NCBI GenBank assembly: GCA_016717265.1
Contig: JADKFX010000001.1
Coordinates: forward strand, 1,116,001-1,180,000
Direction of reading: 5' to 3'
DNA: 64,000 bases
DNA from: Saprospiraceae bacterium
GTDB lineage: Bacteria > Bacteroidota > Bacteroidia > Chitinophagales > Saprospiraceae
Shown here one piece after another: positions 9,827 through 18,604 of this stretch. Made by a program: the position numbers and the translations under genes. The notes below the pieces were generated by a model that saw only the letters and a list, made by a program, of their open reading frames with translations, did no database searches and was not told the DNA's origin. Every line of letters starts with the position of its first letter. Positions within the stretch are counted from its first letter, which is position 1.

Positions 9827-11236
9827 TTATTCGTTTTCAACAGAAAAATAGCGAATCATACTCATGACTTCTCGATCATCCATGATTTCAGGAATAAGCT
9901 TTAGTAAAACATCATGTTCTTTTGTATTTTCTGATAATGCTTCTTGTAAGGTTGCTAATGCATTCTCTCTGGAATCAGTCAGAAAGTAATAAGCCGCTCT
10001 ACAATATAGAAGATCAGCACCAAAACTAAATTTATCTGCCCGAATCAGAATTTTTTCTGCTTTTTCAAATTGCTTTTGAGATAACAAAAAGCTAATAAAC
10101 ATACACCAATATCGGCTTTGCTCTAAACCACAATTTGCAGATTTACGGTAATGAGATTCTGCTTTTTTAAAATTGGAAATTTTTTCATAGGCTATGGCGA
10201 TTCCAGCATGAAACTCTTCTCTTTGATCATCTAAATCAATCGCTTCAAGATATGCTTTAATTGCTTTTTTCCAATTTTCTTCAGCTCCATAACATTCTCC
10301 GAGATAATAAAATATTTCTTCGTTATAGGGATCGTGATAAATTGCTTTTTGTAGTTTGACTTTTGCTTCTTTGTGACGGTTTAATTTAATCAAACATTCT
10401 GCAATGTAAACGATCAGTTCTGCATCGGGTCCAAACATTTCATTGGCTTCTAAATAACAGCGCAATGCTTTTTCGTGCATATTTATTTGAAGGCATAATT
10501 CTGCACAATCCAAATAGCCTTGTTCGAAATTGGAGTTAATTAGAAATGAATACTCCAGCGCTTCTACTGCTTTTTCATATTCTCCAAGACACGAATAGGC
10601 ATGCCCTAAATTATACCAAGCCAAATAAGAATAAGGGTTTTTATCAATGATGTCCTGATGCAATCGGACACTTTCATCATATTTTTTAGAAAATTCCACA
10701 CTAACCCAAATCTGTTCCAAAGCTTCATGATTATTTGGATTCAGAATTAATGCGTCTCTCAATGTGTCAAACATTTTGTTAAAATCCTTCATTGTTTCGT
10801 AGATAAATGCTTCAACCAATAATATTTCAGTCAAATCGATTTTGGAGAATGTGCATTTTAAATCGGAAATAATCCGGAGGCCATCATCAAATTGTTGAGA
10901 CAGGGCAAAGGCCTTTGCCTTTAGTAAAGTAATCTCAATATCTAATGGGGCAAGTGTATACGCTTGGTCTAATACGGTAATAGCAGCCAAGGGCTTTTGT
11001 GACGAAACCAATAATTTAGCTTTGATAACATAGAAGTCAGGTTTAAACTGGTAAAGTCTTAAGGCAAGACTTGTAACATCTAATGCTTTATCAAATTGGC
11101 ATTGTTTTTCATAGTGTTGAATCAATCGGAGATATGATTTTTCCTCCCAATGATCCATAGATAGGATTGGTCCTTGTTCTTCAAATTCTGTGATAAGTTT
11201 TGAGAGAAAATGATCCGGCTTCGTTCTTTTCGGCAT
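9827..11236 (-). CDS. Tetratricopeptide repeat protein
   Basis: A 469-aa protein built almost wholly of TPR helices. Recognisable units include NPYSYLAWYNLGHAYSCLGE, ALRCYLEANEMFG and NEEIFYYLGECYGAEENW, in about ten to twelve copies from residue 25 to the end. No signal peptide or membrane segment is visible, so it is probably a cytoplasmic scaffold. Similar long TPR proteins are frequent in Bacteroidota and of unknown role. The gene is isolated: it converges on the transglycosylase gene and has 234 AT-rich bases upstream. Confidence 0.85.
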   Translation of the reverse strand: MPKRTKPDHFLSKLITEFEEQGPILSMDHWEEKSYLRLIQHYEKQCQFDKALDVTSLALRLYQFKPDFYVIKAKLLVSSQKPLAAITVLDQAYTLAPLDIEITLLKAKAFALSQQFDDGLRIISDLKCTFSKIDLTEILLVEAFIYETMKDFNKMFDTLRDALILNPNNHEALEQIWVSVEFSKKYDESVRLHQDIIDKNPYSYLAWYNLGHAYSCLGEYEKAVEALEYSFLINSNFEQGYLDCAELCLQINMHEKALRCYLEANEMFGPDAELIVYIAECLIKLNRHKEAKVKLQKAIYHDPYNEEIFYYLGECYGAEENWKKAIKAYLEAIDLDDQREEFHAGIAIAYEKISNFKKAESHYRKSANCGLEQSRYWCMFISFLLSQKQFEKAEKILIRADKFSFGADLLYCRAAYYFLTDSRENALATLQEALSENTKEHDVLLKLIPEIMDDREVMSMIRYFSVENE

Positions 11237-11470
11237 ACCTTCCTCAGTGGATTATTAAATGCGTTGTAAAAGTAAAACAAAATTTCAAAAATGCGCCGAA
11301 AGCAAATTCTTTTTTCAAATTCATCCAACGTATTATTAATTATTCTCATCTTACTAATGATAAGATTTACAATTATTTATACGTATGATACTTTATGAAT
11401 GTGTATTAGGCGATTGTGTAACTCCTTAATTTTCATTGGTTAAAACCAAATTGAAAATATTTTAAATTAT

Positions 11471-12346
11471 TTAGTTTTTATTTTGACTACTCATGTATAA
11501 TCCGATAAAAATGAGCAACCCGGAGCTAACATGATTAAAAGTGATTACATCTTTCTTAAGTCCGATAGCAATAAAAGTCGCCAATAAAGGCTGTAAATAA
11601 ATATAATGACTAACCAATTCTGCATTGCTGTTTTCAAGTGCATATGCGTTTAGTGCATAAGCAACAAATGTGGTTGCAATGAGAACAAATAGAAATGCAG
11701 ACCATTCCGGCAATTCAAACGAATTAAAATGAATTTGAGGTAATTCCAGGGCACCAAAAATTAAAACGGGAACTAAAGCGATTAAAAAAATCCATTTCAT
11801 CACAGAGAATGCATTGTATTTTTCAATCAATGCAGGTACTTTAAGTAAATAAATGCTATATAATATGGCATTCAACAGGACCATAATATCCCCTGCTAAG
11901 GAAGCATTTTTAACAGATGTTTGTGAGCCTGATAAAATTAAAAAGATTGCCCCAAATAAGCCAATTATACATCCAGCCCATTGCAATTTGGTAAGTTGAT
12001 CTCCTTTGATAGATTTAATAAGCAAGACAAGGATCGGCGTACAAACCATAATGAGAGCAGCGTGTAACGGAGATGTCATTTTTAAACCATTAAAAAACAA
12101 CAATTGATTCCCTGCAACCCCACAAATAGCACAAATTATAAATGAATTATAATCTGCTGGGTCAATTTGTTTATGGGATTTGGCAAATAGCCAAAATAAA
12201 AAAGCAGCACTTAAAACCCTTAATAATATAAATGCATTTGGTTGAATCCAACCTGGATCCATTAAGATTTTAGCGATACTATAATTAGCCCCATAAATTA
12301 ATGCAACTATAAATAATGCTATATGGCTTAGACTTAATTTATTCAA
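11471..12346 (-). CDS. EamA/DMT superfamily transporter
   Basis: Ten hydrophobic segments arranged as two EamA repeats (about residues 8-135 and 150-286), the layout of drug/metabolite transporters. The N-terminal half carries the family signature around YGANYSIAKILM and LLRVLSAAFLFWL. 291 aa is the usual length. Such proteins export or import small metabolites such as amino acids or nucleotides; the substrate cannot be inferred here. It is flanked by 234 and 106 bases without genes and is probably transcribed alone. Confidence 0.88.
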   Translation of the reverse strand: MNKLSLSHIALFIVALIYGANYSIAKILMDPGWIQPNAFILLRVLSAAFLFWLFAKSHKQIDPADYNSFIICAICGVAGNQLLFFNGLKMTSPLHAALIMVCTPILVLLIKSIKGDQLTKLQWAGCIIGLFGAIFLILSGSQTSVKNASLAGDIMVLLNAILYSIYLLKVPALIEKYNAFSVMKWIFLIALVPVLIFGALELPQIHFNSFELPEWSAFLFVLIATTFVAYALNAYALENSNAELVSHYIYLQPLLATFIAIGLKKDVITFNHVSSGLLIFIGLYMSSQNKN

Positions 12347-12452
12347 TGTTATAATATCACTACGGTGGGTTTTGGGAAATAATAAAGGATTCTAATTTTT
12401 ATTTAATGCTACTGACCAAATCGATCATTAAATATAGATTTATTAATAATAA

Positions 12453-13337
12453 TTAATGGAGTGCCCGAATTTTCATACTTACGTTTTCACTTGGCCGATC
12501 ACCTCGTTCTGTTTTTACGCTTGCAATTTTATCGATAATATCAAGGCCTTCAATAACTTCACCAAACACTGTATAATCCATATCCAGGAATGGTGTTCCA
12601 CCGAGCGTTTTATATGCTTTTCGTTGCTCCTCTGTATATTTAATTCCTTTGCGGTCTTCCATTTGATTCAAAGCTTGATCCGTTTGAATACCTCCTTGCA
12701 CTATATAAAATTGAGATCCGGAAGATTCTTTCTTTGGGTTTACTTGATCTCCAGTGCGCGCAGCAGCAATAGCTCCTTTTTTATGTACAAATGCTGCATT
12801 AAATTCAGCGGGAATGGTATATCCTGGTCCGCCACTACCGAGTAATGATCCAGCAGTAGCTGCTTTAGAATTTGGATCCCCCCCTTGAATCATAAAACCA
12901 TTGATCACCCGATGAAATAATAAATCATTGTAAAACCCAAGTTCAGCATGTTTAACAAAATTATCCCGGTGTAAGGGTGTTTGATCGTACAATTTCGCAA
13001 TCATATTTCCTAAGGGAGTTTCAATTACAATATAACATCCATCCGGTGGAAGTACTTCAATTTTTTGTTGAAAGCTTTGCATATTTTTTCCTTTAAATGA
13101 TTTTAAATTTACTTGGTAAATCCCAGATTTAGAATACAAATGTTTAGGATTTTTTTCACTTGATTTTGATCCATCGCCGAAATCCCATTCAAACCTATCT
13201 GCATCTTCAGATAAATTATTAAAAATTGCTTTGGACGGTAATTTAATTTGAATCGATTCAGAGGTAAACTTAACGAATCGGGAAGTACATGAATTCAATA
13301 AAATAATACAAAATGCGAATAGGTAGATGCGGTTCAT
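12453..13337 (-). CDS. Lipoprotein peptidyl-prolyl isomerase (cyclophilin) with N-terminal PKD domain
   Basis: Lipoprotein signal with lipobox LNSC (Cys16), then a PKD-like domain (about residues 38-95, WDFGDGSKSSEKNPKHLY and SGIYQVNLKSF), then a cyclophilin domain (about residues 100-294). The cyclophilin core is intact: LLFHRVINGFMIQGGD carries the catalytic Arg, and GSQFYIVQGG follows. It contains the insertion common in Bacteroidota cyclophilins around QMEDRKGIKYTEEQ. It would catalyse proline isomerisation in periplasmic or surface proteins. It is paralogous to, and 31 bases downstream of, the next cyclophilin gene; the PKD domain is the difference between them. Confidence 0.88.
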   Translation of the reverse strand: MNRIYLFAFCIILLNSCTSRFVKFTSESIQIKLPSKAIFNNLSEDADRFEWDFGDGSKSSEKNPKHLYSKSGIYQVNLKSFKGKNMQSFQQKIEVLPPDGCYIVIETPLGNMIAKLYDQTPLHRDNFVKHAELGFYNDLLFHRVINGFMIQGGDPNSKAATAGSLLGSGGPGYTIPAEFNAAFVHKKGAIAAARTGDQVNPKKESSGSQFYIVQGGIQTDQALNQMEDRKGIKYTEEQRKAYKTLGGTPFLDMDYTVFGEVIEGLDIIDKIASVKTERGDRPSENVSMKIRALH

Positions 13338-13368
13338 AGGTTTTATTAATTTATAAAAAGAAAAATAT

Positions 13369-14019
13369 TTATAATATGCTAAGTTTCATTTTAATATCTT
13401 TAACAGGCCGGTTGTATTGATCGCATTCGGCATTACAAATAATATCAATTATTTGTAAGCCTTCAATCAATTCGCCAAATACAGTATAGTCACCATCTAG
13501 AAACGGCGCACCCCCTAATGTTTCATATTTTTTTATTTCTTCATTCGTATATTTTATTTGCTTTCCGTTTGTCATCATATTTAATTGTGAGGCATTCACT
13601 TTTTGACCTTGTACAATATAAAATTGGGAGCCTGAAGATTCTTTATTTGGATTGGATTGATTTCCAAGCCTGGCCGCTGCTAGAGCACCTTTAAAATGAA
13701 ATTTTCCTATTTCTGCTGGAATTTTTGTTGTAGGGCCTCCAGAGCCTAACATGATACCAGGAGGCGCGTCTTTTGAAAATGGATCGCCCCCCTGTGCCAT
13801 AAAATTCTTAATTACTCTATGAAATAATAATCCATCATAATAACCTTCTTTGATTAATTTAATAAAATTCTCTTTGTGTTTTGGTGTACTATTGTAAAGC
13901 TTTGCTTTCATATTTCCCAGTGGGGTTTCAATAAGTACAATCGTTTCTTTGGAGCTCATCTTGCTACAAGAAGTTAAAAAACTCAAGGAAAGAATTAATA
14001 GTAAGATTAGATTTTTCAT
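13369..14019 (-). CDS. Lipoprotein peptidyl-prolyl isomerase (cyclophilin)
   Basis: Lipoprotein signal with lipobox LTSC (Cys18) followed directly by a cyclophilin domain with LLFHRVIKNFMAQGGD and GSQFYIVQGQ. It is a close paralogue of the PKD-carrying gene just downstream, including the same family insertion (TNGKQIKYTNEEIKKYE), so the pair arose by tandem duplication. In Flavobacterium the gliding/T9SS lipoprotein GldI is also a prolyl isomerase, but I cannot assign that role here. Its start overlaps the stop of the upstream 127-aa gene by ATGA, so translation is probably coupled. Confidence 0.9.
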   Translation of the reverse strand: MKNLILLLILSLSFLTSCSKMSSKETIVLIETPLGNMKAKLYNSTPKHKENFIKLIKEGYYDGLLFHRVIKNFMAQGGDPFSKDAPPGIMLGSGGPTTKIPAEIGKFHFKGALAAARLGNQSNPNKESSGSQFYIVQGQKVNASQLNMMTNGKQIKYTNEEIKKYETLGGAPFLDGDYTVFGELIEGLQIIDIICNAECDQYNRPVKDIKMKLSIL

Positions 14020-14399
14020 GCGTTTATGTGATTAAATTCTAATGGAAATTCAGTTTTAAAATATTGTATTATTTTTTCTTTTAAATATTGTTCTTGTTCC
14101 TTAACACCTTTTATCCGAAATGGTTTTACCATTTGAAAATGGGGCCAGCCGTCCTGATCATTTCCTAGAAATTCATAATACCCATCCAGACTTAATAATC
14201 GGCATGATGCAATATGCATTAAATCAGTTTTTTCTTCTTTTGTAAGCCTTCCAGTCTTAAGAATGCCCAATTCTTGTATCCCAATCATGATAAGAACAAC
14301 ATTTAAGTCTGGCAATTCATCTCGGCCGATCTTGTTTTTAACAAAATGTCGGATTCTAAGCCATTCAAATTCAAGTTCCCATACTTCCATGCGCCGCAA
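14016..14399 (-). CDS. Small conserved protein, function unknown
   Basis: A 127-aa protein that I associate with an uncharacterised Bacteroidota family because of the blocks ELPDLNVVLIMIGIQELG, FTKEEKTDLMHIA-like TKEEKTDLMHIASCRLLS and DGWPHFQMVKPF. No signal peptide or membrane helix is evident, so it is probably cytoplasmic. The start could be Met1 or Met4. It lies 11 bases after the LolC/E-type permease and overlaps the next cyclophilin gene by 4 bases, so it is an internal member of the long minus-strand operon. No function is proposed. Confidence 0.8.
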   Translation of the reverse strand: MRRMEVWELEFEWLRIRHFVKNKIGRDELPDLNVVLIMIGIQELGILKTGRLTKEEKTDLMHIASCRLLSLDGYYEFLGNDQDGWPHFQMVKPFRIKGVKEQEQYLKEKIIQYFKTEFPLEFNHINA

Positions 14400-14410
14400 A
14401 TTTAACGAAT

Positions 14411-15628
14411 TTATTCTTCTCTGAATATGGGTAAAATTTCGTTTACCTTTTTTGCAGGTAAAAAAGAGGCAAGCAAACCGATAATCATAACCGTAATGCC
14501 TACCAATAAAAAGTCAATAAAATGCATCTCTATAGGATAACTATCTACCATAAAATCTTCTGGTACACCGATAATCTCATATTGCTTTTGTAAAAAATAA
14601 AATAAGCCAGCAAGAACATACCCAAATAAAAGTCCAAACCAACAAATTAAAAGGCCAAGTTGTATAAAGATTTGTTTTGCTTTTAAGTCTGTCATTCCCA
14701 TGGATTTTAATACAGAAATATCCATCCGTTTTTCTAAAACGATCATCCAAAGCGCACCAACCACCGTAAAAGAAACTAAAAGTAAGGTTAAACAAAATAA
14801 GGCATAAAATAACCATTTTTCAAGCTTCATAATTTTAAGGAAAGCCTCATCTTGTTTATACCGGTCTTTGATTACATATTTAGAGCCTACCGTTTTTTCA
14901 ATTTCCAACACGATGGATTTGAAAGAAGCCTTTGGATCTATTTTAATTTCTATAGAACTTAATTGACTTGGTTTGTTGAGAATAAACCGGACCGCTGATA
15001 ATCCAGTAATTATATTTGAGTAATCTGCTTCTTGATGAAATGTATAAACAGATTGCGCTTGTAATGGATATTTTTTTGGAAAATTCGCAATACTGATAGC
15101 TTCTTCATGATTGGGTACAAATACATTTACAGCTTCTTCAAAATTTTCTAGATTTACGCCTAATTTATTGCGAATTCCAATGCCTATATTGGCTAAAGGA
15201 ACTCCTTCTTTTTCAGGAACAAATGCACCTTCTAACACAGCAGAATTTGCAGCACAGACAATTACATAGTTTGAATCTACCCCTTTTAAAATTCCAAATT
15301 CCTGAGCATCTCCATATTGAAACATAGCAACTTCTTCTAGTGTGCGACTTACCAATAGAACCCCTGGAATCTGATGTAGTTTCTTTATTATTTCAGGGTC
15401 CTCAGGAAACGTTTTTCCAAGTTTTGAAATAATTTTTATATCTGGATTGTATTTACTAAATAATCCAGATAATAAACCCTCAAAGCCATTAAACACGGAA
15501 AGTACTAAGATCAAAGCGGCAGTTCCCACAGAAATACCAATTATAGATATACCAGATATCCAATGAATCGCCTGGGAAGATTTCTTTCCAAACAAATATC
15601 TGTAAGAAATTTTAGCGATGAGAAACAT
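14411..15628 (-). CDS. ABC transporter permease, LolC/LolE (FtsX-like) family
   Basis: A 405-aa permease with one N-terminal membrane segment (SIIGISVGTAALILVLSVFNG), a large periplasmic domain (about residues 50-265) and three C-terminal membrane helices, the MacB/LolE topology. In Gram-negative bacteria the closest family members extract lipoproteins from the inner membrane. No ATPase partner is adjacent, so LolD must be encoded elsewhere. It lies 57 bases after the GH3 fusion gene and 11 bases before the small conserved gene. Confidence 0.85.
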   Translation of the reverse strand: MFLIAKISYRYLFGKKSSQAIHWISGISIIGISVGTAALILVLSVFNGFEGLLSGLFSKYNPDIKIISKLGKTFPEDPEIIKKLHQIPGVLLVSRTLEEVAMFQYGDAQEFGILKGVDSNYVIVCAANSAVLEGAFVPEKEGVPLANIGIGIRNKLGVNLENFEEAVNVFVPNHEEAISIANFPKKYPLQAQSVYTFHQEADYSNIITGLSAVRFILNKPSQLSSIEIKIDPKASFKSIVLEIEKTVGSKYVIKDRYKQDEAFLKIMKLEKWLFYALFCLTLLLVSFTVVGALWMIVLEKRMDISVLKSMGMTDLKAKQIFIQLGLLICWFGLLFGYVLAGLFYFLQKQYEIIGVPEDFMVDSYPIEMHFIDFLLVGITVMIIGLLASFLPAKKVNEILPIFREE

Positions 15629-15685
15629 TTGATTTTATTGGATTACAATTCAATTTATTAGGAATATCTAAACAAGAATCTCCGT

Positions 15686-18604
15686 TTAGTTTAAGCTCTT
15701 ATTTTTAGTACTTTCAATAGAACGATATATAAGGTCCTGAATTTTTGTTCTATATCTGTTTTTATGTAATAAATTCGATTTTGAATCTTGATAGGTACGA
15801 TTGGATAAAAAAACAAATATAAGTTGATTTTCTGGATCTGCCCAGGCACAAGTACCCGTAAATCCCTGGTGACCAAATGTTTTTTTAGATGCAAATCTGG
15901 AAACATAAGGCAAGTCCGTTTCTTGCAATTCAGGCATATCAAAAAGCAATGCTCTTCTGGAGAATTCAGGATCGCGTTCAATACATTTTGAAACCGTGCC
16001 GGCCGTTATATATTCAATGCCGCCGTAATTTCCCTTATTTAAAAATAATTGCAAGATCATTGCAACCTCGGTAGCTGTAGAAAATACACCTGCATGTCCA
16101 CTTACACCACCTAACATGGCAGCACCCATATCATGAACGTAGGCTCTTATTTCACGATGTCTAAAATAGTTGTCTATTTCAGTTGGTGCAATTTGATTTT
16201 TTTCAAAATGATGGAATAGTGGATTAAACGTAGTAAAACGCAATCCTATTGGAATTATTAAATTTCGCAAATAGAAATTCTCAAAACTTTGCTTGGTTTG
16301 CTTCAAAATAAGTTTAGGCAAAAAGTAAAAACCGATATCAGAATATAAATATTTTTTCTCATTTAAACGATTAGATTCCAGGATTTTTGTAAAAATAGAA
16401 TCTCTAAAACTTGAAAGCAGATAAAAACTATCACAGACAGGAATATTAAATTTTAGGGAAGGGCTTGTGCTATAATAGGATGGATTGAAACGATTTATGG
16501 AATCAGGCTGTGTTAAAGTTGATTTGTAAAATGGTATCCAGGATACTAACTTACCTTGATGCAACATGAAATCTTTAATACTTAAATCAGATTTATTGCT
16601 GGTTGAAAATTCAGGTAAATAGCGCGAAAAAGTCGATTGAAATTGAATTAGATTGCGATCATTCAATATCATTAAAATAGGTGCACTGCAGATAATTTTA
16701 GTTAGTGAAGCAACGTCATACATAGTTTGATTTTCAACGGTTTGAACCGAATCATACGTAAAATATCCGTACGCCTTTCTAAAAACTACCTGTTGATTTT
16801 TAATTACAACAACCTGACAACCAGGTGCAGCTTTATTAAAAATTAATTCATACGCAATACTGTCAATTTTCTGAAGGGTATCCATATTCATTCCTTGAGA
16901 TTCGGGAAAGCTAAATCCAATTCTTGATAAGGAAGGTCTATGGATTCCTTTGCCTTCTGTTAAATACATTCCTGCTGTAATTGGAGAATTTCCAAGAATT
17001 GCATCTGCACCAAATAATAATTGCGCTGCTAAATCCTGTGTAAAATCATTATCTTCATACAGGAGCAGCATACTACTTGAAGTAGGAAAATACATACTCG
17101 CATACGGACAACCAAAAAAATTAATAATATTTTTTTTATAAACTAATATGGAATTGAGCTTTTGTATGAGTTCTAAATTTAATCCATAGTTTTTTGCTGC
17201 CAGATAATTTAACTTGTGTACTGAAATAAGGATGAGCTCGGAATTCTGAAGTGCATTTTCTATTTCAGGCGTAAGTTCTTGTAAAGTATTAATAGAATAG
17301 GTATTTACATTGGTATAATCCTGTAATCTTTTTTGATAAATATTATTCAGTGGGGCATTCAAATTTAAAGAAATAATATTGGATGGAATTTTTTGTATTG
17401 GAACCAGTTTATTAGGATCCCGGGCTAATGTGATTGCTTTTTTAAAAATTTGTTCTTTCAATACTTTCGATCTGCGAGTAGACATTTTGAGACCCAGGGT
17501 ATCCAATAGAATCGGTTTCAAATGATGTAAACCAACTTTATATTTTGCAATCAAAATGCGGGTAACTTTTTCATTTAATTCTGTTTCAGAAATCAACTGA
17601 TCTACTAAGGCTTGTTTTAATGCTGCAACAGCTTCTGGTACATTTTCACTTAATAAAAGTATATCATTGCCTGCCTGAAACGCTTTGATTGCAATTTCAC
17701 CCGTTGAAAATGTTTTTGTAATGCCTTTCATTTCTAATGCATCCGTAATAATTAATCCTTGATAGCCAAGGGAATTTCTTAAATAATCTATAATGATTCG
17801 TTTCGATAAGGTGGCGGGCAATTGGCTTGAAGAATCAAGGGAAGGGATATTTAAATGTCCAACCATGATAGATGCCGGATTAAAGTTTAAAATGCCTTTA
17901 AAAGGAAACATCTCAAGACTATCAATTCTCTTTTTTGAATAACTTAAAGTTGGCAAATCATGATGGGAATCAATTTCTGTATCTCCATGCCCTGGAAAAT
18001 GTTTTAAAGATGCAAGTACACCAGCATCTTGCATACCTTGCATTAAAGCAAACGATTTGGCAAGAACTTGTTTTCGATTGGAGCCAAAGGAACGCTCATT
18101 GATCACCGGATTATTGATATTATTATTGATGTCTAGAACGGGTGCATAATTCATATGGATTCCAACGCTTTTCAATTGATAACCCATTTCTTTTCCCATT
18201 TTATAAACTAACTGGTTGTCTTGAATGGCACCAAGGCTCATTTGTTTTGGAAATGAAAATCCGTCTAGCATTCGCATCCCTAATCCCCATTCTGCATCCA
18301 TACTCATGAGTAGCGGAATGCTAGCATTAGATTGATATAAATTATTTAATTCTATCATTTTTGGAATGGTCCCTTTAAAGAAACAAACACCTCCCACATG
18401 ATAATTTTGAATCAAGGAAAGAATATTTTGGAGGGATTCGTCTGTATTCGTAGCAAAGGATCGGATTACGAATAACTGACCTAATTTTTGCTCTACCGAG
18501 AGCTTATTTAAGACACTATCTACCCATGCTTTTTGACCATTTTGTTGACCATATGATAAATTCAAAAAGCAAAAGAAAAGGATAGTAATTAAAATGTTTT
18601 TCAT
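15686..18604 (-). CDS. Glycoside hydrolase family 3 / serine hydrolase (beta-lactamase-like) fusion
   Basis: Signal peptide, then a GH3 N-terminal (NagZ-type) domain at about residues 25-370 with the mobile loop KHFPGHGDTEIDSHHD (201-216) that supplies the His/Asp pair and the presumed nucleophile Asp288 in ITDALEM. After a GH3 C-terminal-like linker there is a class C beta-lactamase-like domain from about residue 575, with Ser633-x-x-Lys636 (SLTK), a YSD (754-756) in place of the usual YxN, and HQG near residue 918. The expected role is periplasmic muropeptide trimming: beta-N-acetylglucosaminidase plus a D,D-peptidase or esterase activity. The start overlaps the upstream TMTC-like gene by ATGA. 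Confidence 0.9.
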   Translation of the reverse strand: MKNILITILFFCFLNLSYGQQNGQKAWVDSVLNKLSVEQKLGQLFVIRSFATNTDESLQNILSLIQNYHVGGVCFFKGTIPKMIELNNLYQSNASIPLLMSMDAEWGLGMRMLDGFSFPKQMSLGAIQDNQLVYKMGKEMGYQLKSVGIHMNYAPVLDINNNINNPVINERSFGSNRKQVLAKSFALMQGMQDAGVLASLKHFPGHGDTEIDSHHDLPTLSYSKKRIDSLEMFPFKGILNFNPASIMVGHLNIPSLDSSSQLPATLSKRIIIDYLRNSLGYQGLIITDALEMKGITKTFSTGEIAIKAFQAGNDILLLSENVPEAVAALKQALVDQLISETELNEKVTRILIAKYKVGLHHLKPILLDTLGLKMSTRRSKVLKEQIFKKAITLARDPNKLVPIQKIPSNIISLNLNAPLNNIYQKRLQDYTNVNTYSINTLQELTPEIENALQNSELILISVHKLNYLAAKNYGLNLELIQKLNSILVYKKNIINFFGCPYASMYFPTSSSMLLLYEDNDFTQDLAAQLLFGADAILGNSPITAGMYLTEGKGIHRPSLSRIGFSFPESQGMNMDTLQKIDSIAYELIFNKAAPGCQVVVIKNQQVVFRKAYGYFTYDSVQTVENQTMYDVASLTKIICSAPILMILNDRNLIQFQSTFSRYLPEFSTSNKSDLSIKDFMLHQGKLVSWIPFYKSTLTQPDSINRFNPSYYSTSPSLKFNIPVCDSFYLLSSFRDSIFTKILESNRLNEKKYLYSDIGFYFLPKLILKQTKQSFENFYLRNLIIPIGLRFTTFNPLFHHFEKNQIAPTEIDNYFRHREIRAYVHDMGAAMLGGVSGHAGVFSTATEVAMILQLFLNKGNYGGIEYITAGTVSKCIERDPEFSRRALLFDMPELQETDLPYVSRFASKKTFGHQGFTGTCAWADPENQLIFVFLSNRTYQDSKSNLLHKNRYRTKIQDLIYRSIESTKNKSLN

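Noticed and set aside
12456..12845. 129-codon plus-strand frame opposite the PKD-cyclophilin gene
   Set aside because: Antisense shadow of a well-supported cyclophilin domain.
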